Assembly: GCF_004210375.1 (NCBI RefSeq)
Contig: NC_134832.1
Coordinates: forward strand, 150,037,592 to 150,101,591
Origin: Tachypleus tridentatus
Taxonomy: Eukaryota; Arthropoda; Merostomata; Xiphosura; Limulidae
Length of the DNA stretch: 64,000 bases
Direction of reading: 5' to 3'
The translations under genes were made by a program, and so were the position numbers. Of the stretch, positions 11,996 to 24,187 are shown piece by piece. The notes under the pieces were generated by a model, which saw only the letters and a list, made by a program, of their open reading frames with translations, searched no databases and was not told the origin of the DNA. How positions within the stretch are numbered: the first letter of the stretch is position 1; every line of letters starts with the position of its first letter.

Positions 11996-12252
11996 AAGAG
12001 TCTTACTTAAACGTACATTTTTGTTAGTAATAGTGATTTATATGGAATAGAATTTCTAGATTACAAGCATTTGCTCTGATTGAGAATTAGACGTTATATT
12101 GTGTTCCATCATACATTTCGTGATCAAAACTGCACTGTTGTTGGACCGAGTGAAACACATGATATTCAATTCACACGAAAATCTGTTTTGTAGCTTTTCT
12201 TTCTCATCACTAAGTAATGCTTCCCTCTCCCAGCGGTATATCTGCACACGTA

Positions 12253-12345
12253 CAACTCAAAAACCGGGTTTTGATACCTGTCGTGGGCAAAGCACAGACA
12301 GCCTATTCTTAATCTTTGTGCTCGACTTTAAACAAACACGGTATA
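12253..12345 (+). mobile_element. SINE family B, 5'-truncated
   Basis: Matches the 3' two-thirds of family B (ACCGGGTTTTGATACC, GTCGTGGGCAAAGCACAGAC, CTTTGTGCTCGACTTTAAAC). The A-box half of the tRNA-like head is missing. Confidence 0.6.
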
Positions 12346-12668
12346 ATATTTTTTTCATGAGAATAATTAGCTTTGAATATGAAAATGTAGTTCGAAATGA
12401 ATGCAAAAATGAGAAATATGAATGGAACAGATAATGTGCAGAAACGAATTTCATAACAGTATTTCTTCTCAACAGATCACAATAGCTAGCATCGCTGAAT
12501 GCTCCAATCGTCGTTTTCAATAAAAACGAATTCGAATTGAATGCTTTGTCGTGAAATATTTATACGTGTAACAGTTGGATGTGACAAAATCTTCAAGTAG
12601 TATGAAAAGCTTCACTCGCACGTAAAAAAATCCGCTCAAGATAAAATATAACCGATACTTCTACGTAC

Positions 12669-12945
12669 GGCTCGGCATGGCCAAGCTTGTTAAGGCGTTC
12701 GACTCGTAATCCGAAGGTCGCGGGTTCGAATCCCGGTCGCACCAAACATGCTCGCCTTTTCAGCCGTGGGGGCATTATAATGTGACGGTCAATCCCACTA
12801 TTCGTTGGTAAAAGAGCAGCCCAAGAGTTGGCGGTGGGTGGTGATGACTAGCTGCCTTTCTCTAACCTTACACTGCTAAATTAGGGACGGCTAGCGCAGA
12901 TAGCCCTCGAGTAGCTGTGCGCGAAATTAAAAAACAAAAAAAAAT
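12669..12945 (+). mobile_element. SINE family A, full length
   Basis: Well-preserved head with TGGCCAAGCTTGTTAAGG (A box) and GCGGGTTCGAATCCCGG (canonical B box), GACTCGTAATC anticodon arm, typical body and A-rich tail. The internal Pol III promoter elements look intact. Confidence 0.9.
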
Positions 12946-13837
12946 ACTGAATACAGAACTTAAACTTATCCCGTATTTTGTACGGGTGGTACACTTCATG
13001 GTAAACTTCCCCCAGTTATATCATGACCAAATGTACAAAATTAAGCGTTTTAATATATGTTTATCAACGAAAATGAAACGTAGTTACAACATTTTAATAT
13101 GTATCCGTAGGTTACACATCGTCACTTAACTCTTTCAAAAAAGAAATCATATTTATTCAAGGGAGTTGGCGTGGAGGTTTCAGAAATACTGGTATAATAT
13201 ACAATCCATTCGTGGTAGGTAGTTAGGTTTAATACCCCAGGGATGTATACAGCACGCTAGATGTTTGTACGGTCCTCAAGGTTCGTGTACCATTTAAGAT
13301 TCAGGTGCGATACTTAAGAACACATTGCTTTTGACCTTGTGTGACCAAGCCTTTTAAATTCAAGTGTTCAATTAATAACAAACTGTGTATTTGTTTTTCG
13401 CTAGACACATCTCCAGGCATCGTAAAACTTCGTTGTGCAAAATTAATAATCTTCATCACTCCATTCACCTCGTGTTATCTATCGCGTTATCTTGCTACGC
13501 CTAAATCAGGTACACCTTACTCCACACCTGTGCTGCCGCCTGGTGTGAGCGTCAGATTTCTTTTGACTCCCGATTATTTAGAAGATTAATTGGGTAATAT
13601 GAAGTATGCGTGATCCGTGTTTATTTAAAACGACTCTTAATTATTTGAAGTATTATACTTCTCTGGTTGGCTTTAGCTAGAGTAATAGAATCAATTTGTT
13701 GAGACGGTTACTTCAAGTGTATTGAAGAATAATAAGAAAATAAACTAAGATAGGATTAAATACTTGTTTTGTCTGTATTAAACGATTAATATAATTATTA
13801 TAATAATACTTATTGGTTTTTCGTTTTGTTTTTTTTT
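12946..13837. other. Unassigned AT-rich sequence
   Basis: No gene recognised; open frames at 12917-13129 and 13341-13589 have no recognisable domain. Confidence 0.3.
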
Positions 13838-13910
13838 CCTAAGCGCGAATCTACTCGATAGGCTATCTGTGCTGTTCTTACCATAAGGGTCGAAAACTGC
13901 GTTTCACACT
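13838..13910 (-). mobile_element. SINE family B fragment
   Basis: Reverse-oriented, diverged fragment (AATCTACTCGATAGGCTATC, TGTGCTGTTCTTACCATAAG, GGTCGAAAACTGCGTTT) corresponding to the middle of family B. Both ends are lost. Confidence 0.45.
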
Positions 13911-15849
13911 TGCCGCTGACTCACTAATTCATTTGAATGCGCATTAACAGATGGCGCTGCATTTCTTATTGTAGTTATGAAAGGCTCGGTAACGTAGTAC
14001 GTTCACTTTGTGTACTCAATCACATTACGTTGAATACACGTGTAGTTAACATGTATGTTTGTCGCATTTCTTTATTAGTTTATAACTTATTATGATAAGT
14101 ATTAAAGTTAAGGAAGTCAATTAGCAAGGAGCCAGGGAGATTGTAAGTTCACATTTATTGTGACAGTAGTTATGAGAGAAGTTGAGTTTAGTTAAGAACA
14201 TATAACTGTACCGATTGTAGTTAGATTTCATTTATTTTTCTACCTTAACAAAATTTCTGTTAAATAGCATTTGATGTTTAGAACGAAACGTTTACAAAAA
14301 TTATGATAATTTTGACACCGATACATCTGGTAGAAACCCTAAAACATCTTGTCCAATCTCGTGCACTTAGTCTTATTGAAACACAATACTAGTTAACGAA
14401 AAATATAATGTACTGAAAATAACCAATGAAATCCTGCTACATAATCAAAATAACCAATGAAATTCTACAACATAGTCAAACTAACCAATGAAATTCTTCT
14501 ACATAGTCAAAATTACCAATGAAAGGAACTGTACCACACATAAATACCAGTGGCATTTACCATACACTCAAAACCAAATTCTACCTTTACTAGTAAGCTA
14601 CTAATTTTTTCTCTCACAAACGCAGACGTTTTTAAAGGTAATGCATAATTTTTTAATGTGGAGCAAAGTAAAAAAATTCTAGGATTTATCTATTATTTGT
14701 TCTACAAGTTACTATTACAAAAAATAGGAACTTTGTTATACATCCTAAACCAAAGCGTTCTGAAATGTGGGGACGAACTTCAAATCATTTTCACTCCATT
14801 AAGCCTAACAGTAGAAGTTTTCATGTAATCCTCCTATCGTTTTGGCACACTGATTTCGTATACTTAGGTTCTAACCATTTCCCCTTGAAAGAGTGAGGTT
14901 GTCCAACAACAGGAAAAATATTAGCAAGTAAAATCACTGAAATAGTTTATTAGGTGATAAATGGGTTATTTGCTGTTGTTATGATTAGTGATAAATGTAT
15001 TTATTTTTTCAGGTTTCAGTTTGCTTTGGGGATTCGCGTAGAATTATTTAAAAACTCTTTCTTTTGCTGGACGTAAATTACCTCTGACATTTTAAAACTG
15101 ATTTATTTAGTTTTTCTTGTAATTTGAAAAGAAACGAAGCAAAAAAAAACCTTTAACTCATGACAAATGTTTGTATTATCAACCCGACAACTAGTGTGTG
15201 GAATACTAATCATTATCTACAGGGTGCGAAGATTTGAGTGTTTTAAATTAATGAAAATCTAGCAGGCGACGACGGTGGTTGTTTTTGTTTTACGATTAAA
15301 GCTCCAAGTGTGACCTCTGTCGGTGATTGTCGGAAAACGTCGACAGTTGCTAATAAACTGAAGTTATTGAGTATGCACGAGATGACTGGATACCGACAGA
15401 AAGAAAGAGACCACAAGGTTAAAATATGGATGAAAAGATAATTAGCTCTTATCGTTACAATGCTCCGGAATCTCATTATTTCAGAAGTTAGTTAGTTTTT
15501 TTTTTTAACACCAGGTTTGTGTTTCAGTCTAAAAGACAACGTGATGATTCCAACTTGAAATCTTGAGCAAAGAGAAGTTTAATATTCCACTTGTTTTCTA
15601 AGTAAATCAAACATAATGCAGGAGTATCAGATGATCTAGCTCGTAGTCTTAGCAATTTCAAATGTTCTGGTGCCAAGAAGAAGAAAAATCGACTGGTTTA
15701 TCTCTTTCTATAAACAGATTAAACGTTATTTATCATATTGTTAGGTCAAATTCAAAATTTATATCATAATTTCGGGTCAGATTTAAGCCTTTTTTTTTAT
15801 GAAACTTTACTTATCGTAATAGCAGTTCAGATTTCCTCATTTGTATAAC
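13911..15849. other. Unassigned AT-rich sequence with a small tandem repeat
   Basis: No gene recognised. At 14421-14526 there are four copies of a ~31-bp unit containing AACCAATGAAATTCT and ACATAGTCAAA (starts near 14421, 14452, 14483, 14514). Confidence 0.5.
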
Positions 15850-16080
15850 ATCTTACACATTTCAGAACGTTTCTAGAAGTGTTCTATTACAACTGTGTAT
15901 TTGTGAACATCTCAGAAGGTTCTAGTAGAGTTCTCCTACAATTTGCTATCTGTAAATATCTCGTAAGATTCCTGGTAGAATTTTATACAAAGCTATACAT
16001 GTGAATGTCACAGATAGTTTCTCGCCAATTTCAACTACAATTTTCATGTCAGACGATTTTTAGTAGAGTTCTGCTAATCA
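15850..16080. repeat. Decayed tandem repeat, ~55 bp x 4
   Basis: Loosely repeating units with TCAGAAGGTTCTAGTAGAGT and related forms (GAACGTTTCTAGAAGTG, TAAGATTCCTGGTAGAAT, GACGATTTTTAGTAGAGT). Strongly diverged, so unit boundaries are approximate. Confidence 0.5.
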
Positions 16081-17520
16081 CGGAAATTCAGTTTCATTGT
16101 CTGGCACATTTTAACCGTTGGTCCGCCTGATGAAACAGTTAATACAACTTTGGACAGTTTCATCAAAATATAATATTTATATCGTTATCTTAAACCTTAA
16201 GGTTTTTATTTTTTATTCTTATTTAAGCCAACCGATAATCTTTGAGGTTTTACTAGGGTTAGTTAGTTGGTTTTGCAGTAAATGTCTGTAACTATTCGCC
16301 TAACGCAACTCTCTCTGTTACTGCAGCCTTCTAAATATGTATTCTAAGCGATGTGCATGCTCAAAAGAACGTTAAATACATTACGTATCACATAGGTATA
16401 TCCCTCAACAGTATTTACGTAACCGTTCTTCATTATTATTATTTTTATAAAGAACAGGAACGCGAACAGCGAAAACTATAATTATTAGGTAATATATTAA
16501 TGCTGATGATTTAGAGGCCCATCTTCTTGCATACGTTGCCACCCGCAGTCAAGTAATACAACCAGAAATTAGTCGAAACTTATAATTAGCTATGCCTAAA
16601 TACGAACAGCAAGTTCAAGAGGACAGTTCTAAACTAGGATCGTTAGTGATGAAAACGTTTTGAAAATGCGTCTTTACCCGTGGAATGTGTTAACATATTT
16701 CAACACAATAGCTAGAGTAAAGCATTTCAAAGTCAGGCCCAATCCATCATCACCACCTGCTACTAAAATTCAGGGGCAATTCCTTAGCATTACAGTTACG
16801 GTGATGTAATGGTAACATTACTGAGCTTTATGCATATCGTCCTAAACGAAAAGATTCAGTTCCATCTCTGATAATAATTTCATTTTATGTGCCTTGTTAA
16901 TTTCCCTCATTAATTATTTAAAGAAGAATTAAACATGTTTATTTTACATTCAAAGTGACGGTTTTATGTTATATATAACATGACAATTTATAACATTATT
17001 AGTAAAACACAGTCAAAACTCGGTAGCAACTGACATTAGGATTTATAACAATGACAGGGAAATACATTTAACACTTTTTAGAAACATAGGCTTGAGGATT
17101 TACACAACTAATAGTGGAAAAATCAAAAGTTTTTTTTTAATCTCAAGGTATATGTCCCGTCAGTAGATGATTTTAACTCAATAGCCACAAGCCATTTCCC
17201 ACAATTATTTCTTTCCAATCTGGTAGTCGTTTAATAAAGATAAACATTGAAATTTGATCATTAGCATACCAGTGGTTTCGTTTGGGCTGCTAAATTAATT
17301 AAATGTTTCAAATAATCTCAACTCACCGAGAACCCTGAAGCTCAAACTTCAAAGCAGTAGTTTAATTTAGTAAGCATTTGTATTAAATATTTTACATATC
17401 TGTTTTGTGATAATAGAAGAAAAAACTTTCAAACATTCGTACTAAATGTAATTCATTCATTCTGCACTTTACAGAATAACAATTAGAAATATAAAGGTGC
17501 TTTTGAGGTTTAGCTTGTTT
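16081..17520. other. Unassigned AT-rich sequence
   Basis: No gene, RNA or repeat family recognised. Confidence 0.3.
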
Positions 17521-17703
17521 CTATTTCGTTACAAGACGAAATACCTTTTCTGTGTAGTACAAAATCACGTCTTCCCCATTTACCAAGCTTTCGGTTTCTA
17601 CAGCATATCTTGGTAACATAGGTGCATCTACTCTAAATAATTTATAAGCTGAAACTGTATGACAGTCATCGTAGCGGTACCTTTCATTTCGTTGATAAGG
17701 CCC
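17521..17703 (-). other. Unrecognised 60-codon open frame, possible exon
   Basis: A minus-strand frame is open from 17703 to a TAG at 17521-17523. It includes RYDDCHTVSAYKLF and LVNGEDVILYYTE, which is less biased than the surrounding AT-rich frames. A GT splice-donor-like site (AAAAG/GTATTT on the minus strand) lies near its 3' end. I do not recognise a family. It lies 23 kb from the receptor exons and nothing ties it to that gene. Chance is the default explanation. Confidence 0.15.
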
Positions 17704-18394
17704 TCACAGTCTTCCCTAAAATATAAATTATATTTACTGGACAAACTAGCGCTCTCTGCCATCTGACGTAGAAGATTGATCTAATAATAATCTCATGGAA
17801 ATTCTCACCAGTGAAAAATTAATTGTCTCGTTAGTAGGACAGCTAGATGTCGGATATTCCACATTTGTTAGGTTTACAATACTCTTTTATCACCCATTTC
17901 TCGGTTTTACCGAAATGTCATAATGTAGGCCTGTTGACCGCAAGCTTATTTATAGTCACGCAAAATAAAAAAAACATCACCTTACAATGGAACTTGCAAA
18001 CTGTATTTTTAAACAAACATCTATGTATTAGGTGATTACTATTTCTTGGTTTAAGTTTTAGCAAAGTTGATCATGATACTTTCTGGTACCGGTATCAGCG
18101 GTAAAAAATCTTAGGCTTAGGCAAATTTTCTAATAAAACAGATGAAGCTGTTGTTTAAAAAATGTTTTTCTTATAATTTATTCACAAAATTATTTTAAGA
18201 ATAACATATCTCGTAAAAGTTTGTTTCGTTTTAGATATACACACAGAGTATTATGATTAATATCTATATAATTATTTGCAAGAAAAATGTTGCAACTTAC
18301 AACGTATAGTTAGATTATGCTTTCACAACACCTATGGAAGTTATGTTATAAATGTTGCTGGCAATTTCAAAAAATTAGGCATTAAAAACAAAAC
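17704..18394. other. Unassigned AT-rich sequence
   Basis: No gene or repeat recognised. Confidence 0.3.
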
Positions 18395-18666
18395 TTTGTT
18401 TTGTTTTTTGAATTTCGCACAAAGCTACTCGAGGGATATCTGTGCTAGCCGTCCCTAATTTAGAAGTGTAAGACTAGAGGGAAGGCAGCTAGTCATCACC
18501 ACCCACAGCCAACTCTTGGACTACTCTTTTACCAACGAATAGTGGGATTGACCGTAACATTATAACGCCCCCCTGGAGGGCGAGCATGTTTGGCGCGACT
18601 CGGGCGCGAACCCGCGACCCTCAGATTACGAAGCGCACGCCTTAACGCGCTAGGCCATGCCGGGCC
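18395..18666 (-). mobile_element. SINE family A, full length
   Basis: Reverse-oriented complete copy ending in GCTAGGCCATGCCGGGCC. AAAAACAAAAC flanks it at 18384-18394 and 18667-18677, an 11-bp perfect repeat compatible with a target-site duplication, although the sequence is of low complexity. The body has a short deletion at the AGCCGTGGG position. Confidence 0.9.
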
Positions 18667-19008
18667 AAAAACAAAACACAAAATATTTACATTAAATTCA
18701 TGTTAGATTTATGATAAAAGAATATTATATCAAATATTTGTAATATGCACTCCAAATTAAAACATACCTTTTTGATACAATGTTTGTCTCACATTAATAA
18801 TAAAACTTCTTTTGACTTTACAAAATTTTACTTTCTTCGTATATTATCATTAATTATACGTTATAGCAGCAGTCTTGACGATTACATTACGTTGTTACCA
18901 AAGGCAAGACTTGATAAATTTATCAGCGGGCCCGTGTTTTAATAAAGATGGTGGCATAGCAATATCGTAACAAGTAGGCTTTTTTTTTTAGGCCCGGTGC
19001 CTGTTTTA

Positions 19009-19288
19009 GGCCAGACACAGCCAGGCGGTTATGACGCTCGACTCGTAATATGAGGATCGCGGGTTCGAATCCCCGTTATACCAAACATGCTCGCCCTTTT
19101 AGTCGTGGGGACGTTATAATGTAACGGTCAATCCCACTATTCGTTGGTGAAAGAGTAGCCCAAGAGCTGGCGGTGGGTGGTGATAATTAGCTGCCTTTCC
19201 TCTAGTCTTACACTACTAAATTATGGACGGATAGCGCAGATAACCCTCGAGTAACTTTGCTCGAAATTCAAAATAAACAAAAAAAACT
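19009..19288 (+). mobile_element. SINE family A, full length
   Basis: Head GGCCAGACACAGCCAGGCGG, anticodon-arm-like GACTCGTAATATGAG, B box GGGTTCGAATCCCC, typical body and A-rich tail. Just upstream (18989-19001) a second GGCCCGGTGCC start-like sequence occurs, suggesting a nested or partly duplicated 5' end. Confidence 0.88.
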
Positions 19289-20686
19289 TATCAGTTTTTC
19301 GTATTTTTTATGTAATGCTTACGTGTGATACGACCTGACTTCTGGAAAAGTGAAAAGTCATGCAAGTAGTAAAATTAAACTAACTTAAAATAATCCTTAA
19401 TCATAAGATGATACTTTAGCAGACTACTTGTTATTCACTGGACGATTTTTTCGCCCAACAGGTTAGCCCCTATAGCGAAAGGTTTAAACTGAAAACAAAT
19501 TTATTCATGATGAAATTATGCATTACAATTTTCATAAATTTCAATTCTCTAAAAGATAAGGATGTCATTTAAAGAACTATTATATCTTATAAGAGATATT
19601 CAACAAAGTCGTACGAGATGTTACGGTATATATTATCAGTACTACAAGAGTTATTTTTCTGTCTTACCACTGCGGTCTGCGGTCTCTGCCATCCATTTCA
19701 TTGCGATCATGGCGTGTATGCGACATTCAGAAAAAATGTCTACATAGATACCATGTAACCACGAGTAATTTCAACAGCACGTTTTAAAGGTAAATCTCAT
19801 TATTTTTCAAACAGTCTAGAAATTTCAACTCGAGTTGGTTTTAAAATAAAAAGTAGATTATAATCTGTGTAATTCATCATTCAAGGGTCCAAACATGAGA
19901 AACTTTTATTAACTTTGTTTTTACAAAGCAGTATTCGTATTTCTGAAAATGTTCTGTGTCAAAGTAAAGTCACTCTACAAATATTTATAAGATAAATCAT
20001 ATAAAAATGTAGCTTTTGAAAAAAAATCAGTAAACGGAAGAAATTCTTTCTAATTTCTATGCATGGTTCATTTTCAAAACAAATCGAAGCGAAGCGACTG
20101 CAAACAAAGGCCTGAGAGATATTGGATGGATAAATAATTTATCTGATGTACCAGATATTTCAGTGAGAGACGTTTGATTAGTCATTAAGTTAAGAAGAAA
20201 AAGAATGACGTCGTCTGTGTTTCAAGATCTTCTCTTAAGCTCTCATTCAAAGATGTAACTTTCTGGAAGCCAGAAATCGTAGATTAATGCTGAGAAAAAT
20301 CATGTGTATTATATGCAAGTAATGGTGCATATACATCTCAGTATCTGGCCGTACATAGGCTAATATCTGTTTGTGGACAGACAATGACATGTACATGGAA
20401 AGGATGAGCTTGTGTGGAAAAACGTACTCATTTTTACTTTGAATACTTAACCCACAAGCTTATTTGAACAATGTTTTGGAACCATAATGCCTATTGATAT
20501 GATAATAATTTAATGATTCAGAAAGAAACAAATGAAAGTTATTTTAACTTTTGGATTTATTTACTTTGAAATTTAATTTCAATGAAATAATACACATGAC
20601 AACGAATTTAAAATTTATTTCTGAACTGAGTATAGTGACCAGTTGTAAAGTTGTTTATACTATAAATAGATTCATATTTATTTTCA
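19289..20686. other. Unassigned AT-rich sequence
   Basis: No gene or named repeat recognised. Confidence 0.3.
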
Positions 20687-20953
20687 GGCCCGGAATGGCC
20701 AGGTGGTTAGAGCACTTTCCTCGTAATCTGAGAGTCACGGATTTGAATCCCTATCACATGAATCATGCTTGTCCTTTCAGCTGTGGGGGTGTTATAATGA
20801 TACGGTCAATCCCATTACTCGTTGATAAAAGAGTAGCCCAAAGGTTGGCGGTGGGTAGTGATGAATAGTTGCCTTCCCTCTAGTCTTACATTGCTAAATT
20901 AGAGACAGCTAGCGCAGATAGCCATCGTGTAACTCTGGGCGAAATTCAAAACG
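20687..20953 (+). mobile_element. SINE family A, full length
   Basis: Starts GGCCCGGAATGGCCAGGTGG, with typical body and a short tail. The head belongs to the 'CCAGGTGGTTAGAGC' subtype rather than the 'CCAAGCGTGTTAAGG' subtype seen at 25178 and 33849, so at least two head subtypes coexist. Confidence 0.88.
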
Positions 20954-21346
20954 ATCATACAAGATATTTTCAATTCTGTAATGATCATTGACTCCTTCCA
21001 GTGTTTGAAATATAAAGCATTTGATTGATTTAAATAAAAGACGTGCTTCATTAGGTTAGTGCTGTTTGTCTAAACTCTTTAACGTTTCACTATAATAATG
21101 TTTTACTTACAATATATTTCTCTTAAATTACTTGAAAAATTGAATATTATACATGACGAAAGTTAAAGATTTTCTTTGATTTGGATTCACCACCACGACA
21201 GCTGGCAGCCAGTATTATTCAGATATTGCATGGTAGCACAAAATTACAAAAAATGGTGATTAATGTATATATATATATACATTCAGTCACACATACATAA
21301 TTTTTAATATACTAAAATTAACTTTTTGTTTATATATATAAATATA
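20954..21346. other. Unassigned AT-rich sequence
   Basis: Contains a short TA microsatellite near 21266-21281; otherwise nothing recognised. Confidence 0.3.
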
Positions 21347-22864
21347 CACTGCTGGCCACAATCTTAAGGCCAATGAACATAAAGAAAAGTTGTTTGACTC
21401 AACCACTTATTTGAGTAGAGGTTCGAAAGATGAAAATAAGAAAAAGGGAAAATAAAAATAAAAACTTTTTTAGCATTTAATAGGGAAAATGTGAACACTA
21501 TGACATTAGCCTAAATATTAGCTGATCAAAAGTTGAAGACCATACCAAAAAGAAGCCCTAAACAGGATAGGAAATGCCCAACAAGAGGTCTCAGTAGTGA
21601 GTTGCACGGCCGTCATTGCGAATAACTGCAAACATTCGCTTTTGCATAGTCGATATAAGCGTTTGCAGAAGGCTGGCTAAAATGTTATTCCAAGTGTTTG
21701 GAATTGACGTCCATTTATATAGACCTCCTTGCCATCCACCCCAAACATTTTCAATGGGGTTCAGTTCGAACGTACATGTTGGATGGTCCAAAAGAATCAA
21801 GTTATTTGCCATAAAAGTCCTTCGTCCTGTGGGCATTGTGGATTGCAGCGTTGTCCTGCTAAAAAATCCAGTCATTTTCACACAAGAGAGGGCCATCAGT
21901 CAATAAGAATGCTCTCTCCAACATGGCAGTGTAGCCAGCTGCTGTTTGACGCCCTGTATAACCTGAAGCTCCATTGTTCCATGGAAGGAGAAAGCACTCC
22001 AGATCATGATGGAACCTGTGTCGTGTAGAAAATATCTCTAGTGGGATATCCTTATTGTGCTCGTAACATTGGAAACCATATGGACCATCCAGGCTAAATT
22101 TCTTCTCATCAGAGAACAAAACCTTCTTCCACTTTTCTACGTCCCATGTTTGGTGCTTTCAGCAAAAGCTAAACCGAGCTGTTTCGTGTGGTGTGGAAGA
22201 AGGCGTGGCCTTTGAAGACGTTTACGGTTTTAAAGCCTTTCTCTCGTAGATGCCGTGTTATTGTTTTTGAGCTGCATTCTGAGTCCGTAATGGCCTTAAT
22301 CTGGTTCGACGATCGGCTGGTGTATTACCAAACAACCCGTCGAATTCTCCTTCTCGACGCCGGCGAAATTTTCTTGGGCCGACCACTTGAAATTCTCGTT
22401 CCGAATCCCTCAGAGTCTTTTAAGAAATTTGCAACAGCAGTTTTACTACGCCCAATCTCACCAGCGATGGTACGTTGAGAGAGACTTTGCTTTGTAGCTC
22501 AACAATTCTGCCACATTCAAACTCTGTCAACTTTTATCCTTTGCCATGTTTTTACCTAATGTAACACAGGAGATGTCAGAGGGAGATGTTGAAAACGCTA
22601 ATGCTTGTACACAAATGACAAAATTTCAATACGTGTTTACCGATTAACGCTTCGTTTCAGTATGGTCTTAAACTTTTGACCATATAGTATTTAGGCTAAT
22701 TTCATAGTGTTCACATTTTCCTATTAAATGCTAAAAACGTTTTTTATTTTATTTTCCTTTTCTTATTGTCATCTTTCGAACCTCAAATAAATGGTTGAGT
22801 CTAACAACGCAAAATGCATATTTTTTCTTTATATTCATTGGTCTTAAAATCTTGGCCAGCACTG
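21347..22864 (-). mobile_element. Tc1-like DNA transposon with ~200-bp terminal inverted repeats
   Basis: The left end (CACTGCTGGCCACAATCTTA) and the reverse complement of the right end (CAGTGCTGGCCAAGATTTTA) match imperfectly. The inverted match continues inward for roughly 200 bp, through AATGAACATAAAGAAAA, GACTCAACCA, TTCGAAAGATGA and AAATGTGAACACTATGA. A TA dinucleotide flanks each end (21345-21346 and 22865-22866), as expected for the Tc1/mariner superfamily. The ~1.5-kb length fits a complete element carrying one transposase remnant on the minus strand. Confidence 0.92.
21591..22547 (-). pseudogene. Inactivated Tc1/Tc3-like DDE transposase
   Basis: Would start at the ATG at 22545-22547 and end at the TGA at 21591-21593 (about 320 codons, a normal length). 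The N-terminal helix-turn-helix region is visible (FECGRIVELQSK, GEIGRSKTAVANFLKD, SGRPKKISPASRRR). The catalytic acids survive in three motifs: FSDEKKF (first Asp), QDNAAIH (second Asp) and LNPIENVWG (Glu). At least one frameshift follows the first six codons, and several stops break the frame, including one just before QDNAAIH. Clearly dead in cis, but its inverted repeats could in principle be mobilised by a related active transposase. Confidence 0.9.
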
Positions 22865-22996
22865 TATATATATCATACGCAAATGTGGTTCATGTGAAAA
22901 TGCTGCCATTGACAGTCTTAAAACAGACGTCATGTTACTAGGCAACAGATTAACACAGCTGTAATGCCGAGCTAGCTAAAGATACGACATTCCTTC

Positions 22997-23198
22997 ACAC
23001 GTCTAATAGCCCTTTCAAAATTAATTTATTGGTACAAAATAGTGAAATACATGATATCACTTAACACGCCCAGAAGCCATTTTATGTGAATTTATTAGTA
23101 CAAGATGATGAAATATAAGGTATTGTCTCACGTGTCTAATAGTTCTTTCCACGTGAATCAATCGTTAAAGAGGGTCAAACATATGATATTATTTTACA
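22997..23198. repeat. Decayed tandem repeat, ~67 bp x 3
   Basis: Three diverged units, each with ACACGTCTAATAG-like, AATTTATTGGTACAA-like and GAAATA(C/T)A-like segments, starting near 22997, 23064 and 23130. The sequence from here to 23690 is otherwise unassigned. Confidence 0.5.
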
Positions 23199-23690
23199 TT
23201 TCCAATGGCTCAATGTGCAATTTGACAATTTCTTGTGGTTTCTCCACTTCTTTTGTGAATTGGTTTCTTTGAGACAACAAATGATAAATGTTTTACTTGC
23301 CCATTTTTTTCTTTGTTAAGTCTTCAGTTAAAAACTCTTCAACTGCCACAACCGTTTTTCAAAAGCTGAACAACTCTAAACCGTTTTGTAATCTCTTTGT
23401 TAAAAATGAATCCGGCATGAAGAAACAAATATCACGCATTCCAATATGGAGAAATGCCAAGAATAGTTCTAAAGTCGTTGTACTCTTGTAGTTTGAATAA
23501 AACTCAGAGTTCAGACGGAGTTCTGAGGATGTTTGAACTTTTAGTTTTGTGTCGTCTAGAATTACGTGCGTGGATGGACACACCTCTGAAACATTCGGAC
23601 ATGTGATCATTCACTTTGTTGTACGTAGGCCAGATGGGAAGTAAACCTAACTGGAAATAAAGTTATCATAATACTGCTAACAGTGCATTA

Positions 23691-23961
23691 TTTGTTTGTT
23701 TTGTTTTGAATTTCGCGCAAAGCACGAGGGCTATCTGCGCTAGCTTTCCCTAATTTAGCAGTGTAAGACTAGAGGGAAGGTAGCTAGTTATCACTAACCA
23801 CCGTCAACTCTTGGGCTACTCTTTTTATCAACGAATAGTGAATTGGCACATTATAACATACTCACGGCTGAAAGGACGAGCATGTTTGGTGTTAGGGGGA
23901 TTCAAACCTGGGACCCTCGGATTACGAGTCAAGTACCTTAACCACCTGGCCATGCCGGGCC
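23691..23961 (-). mobile_element. SINE family A, full length
   Basis: Reverse-oriented copy from a T-rich tail to GGCCATGCCGGGCC. Head subtype with CCAGGTGGTTAAGG. A weak flank repeat (TAACAGTG / TAACAATG) may be a decayed target-site duplication. Confidence 0.88.
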
Positions 23962-24032
23962 TAACAATGGAATGTGAAACATTGACTAGAGCTGCTGAAA
24001 TAGGCCTAAGCTGATCTGTACAAAAACAGGTG

Positions 24033-24187
24033 GTCAAGAAATGACAAGTTGTTTCATAATCAAAACAAAGATTTGGTCACTCTGTAGACATTAATACAGT
24101 TTCCTCTTTAATTCCGAAGCTGTGTTCATGTTGACACACTGACCAAGTCTTTGTTTTGATTATGAGACCAACTTGTCATTTCTTCAG
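24033..24187. mobile_element. Fold-back MITE-like palindrome (~155 bp)
   Basis: The left arm (24036-24088, AAGAAATGACAAGTTG ... ATAATCAAAACAAAGA ... TTGGTCAC) is the reverse complement, with few mismatches, of the right arm (24132-24184, GTGACCAA-like ... TCTTTGTTTTGATTAT ... CAACTTGTCATTTCTT). About 45 unique bases form the loop. Arms of ~53 bp with no coding sequence suit a fold-back or miniature inverted-repeat element. The family and target-site duplication are unknown. Confidence 0.7.

Noticed and set aside
12669..12745. Possible tRNA gene with A and B boxes
   Set aside because: It is the head of a SINE: the same head, with the same non-tRNA body, recurs many times in the window.
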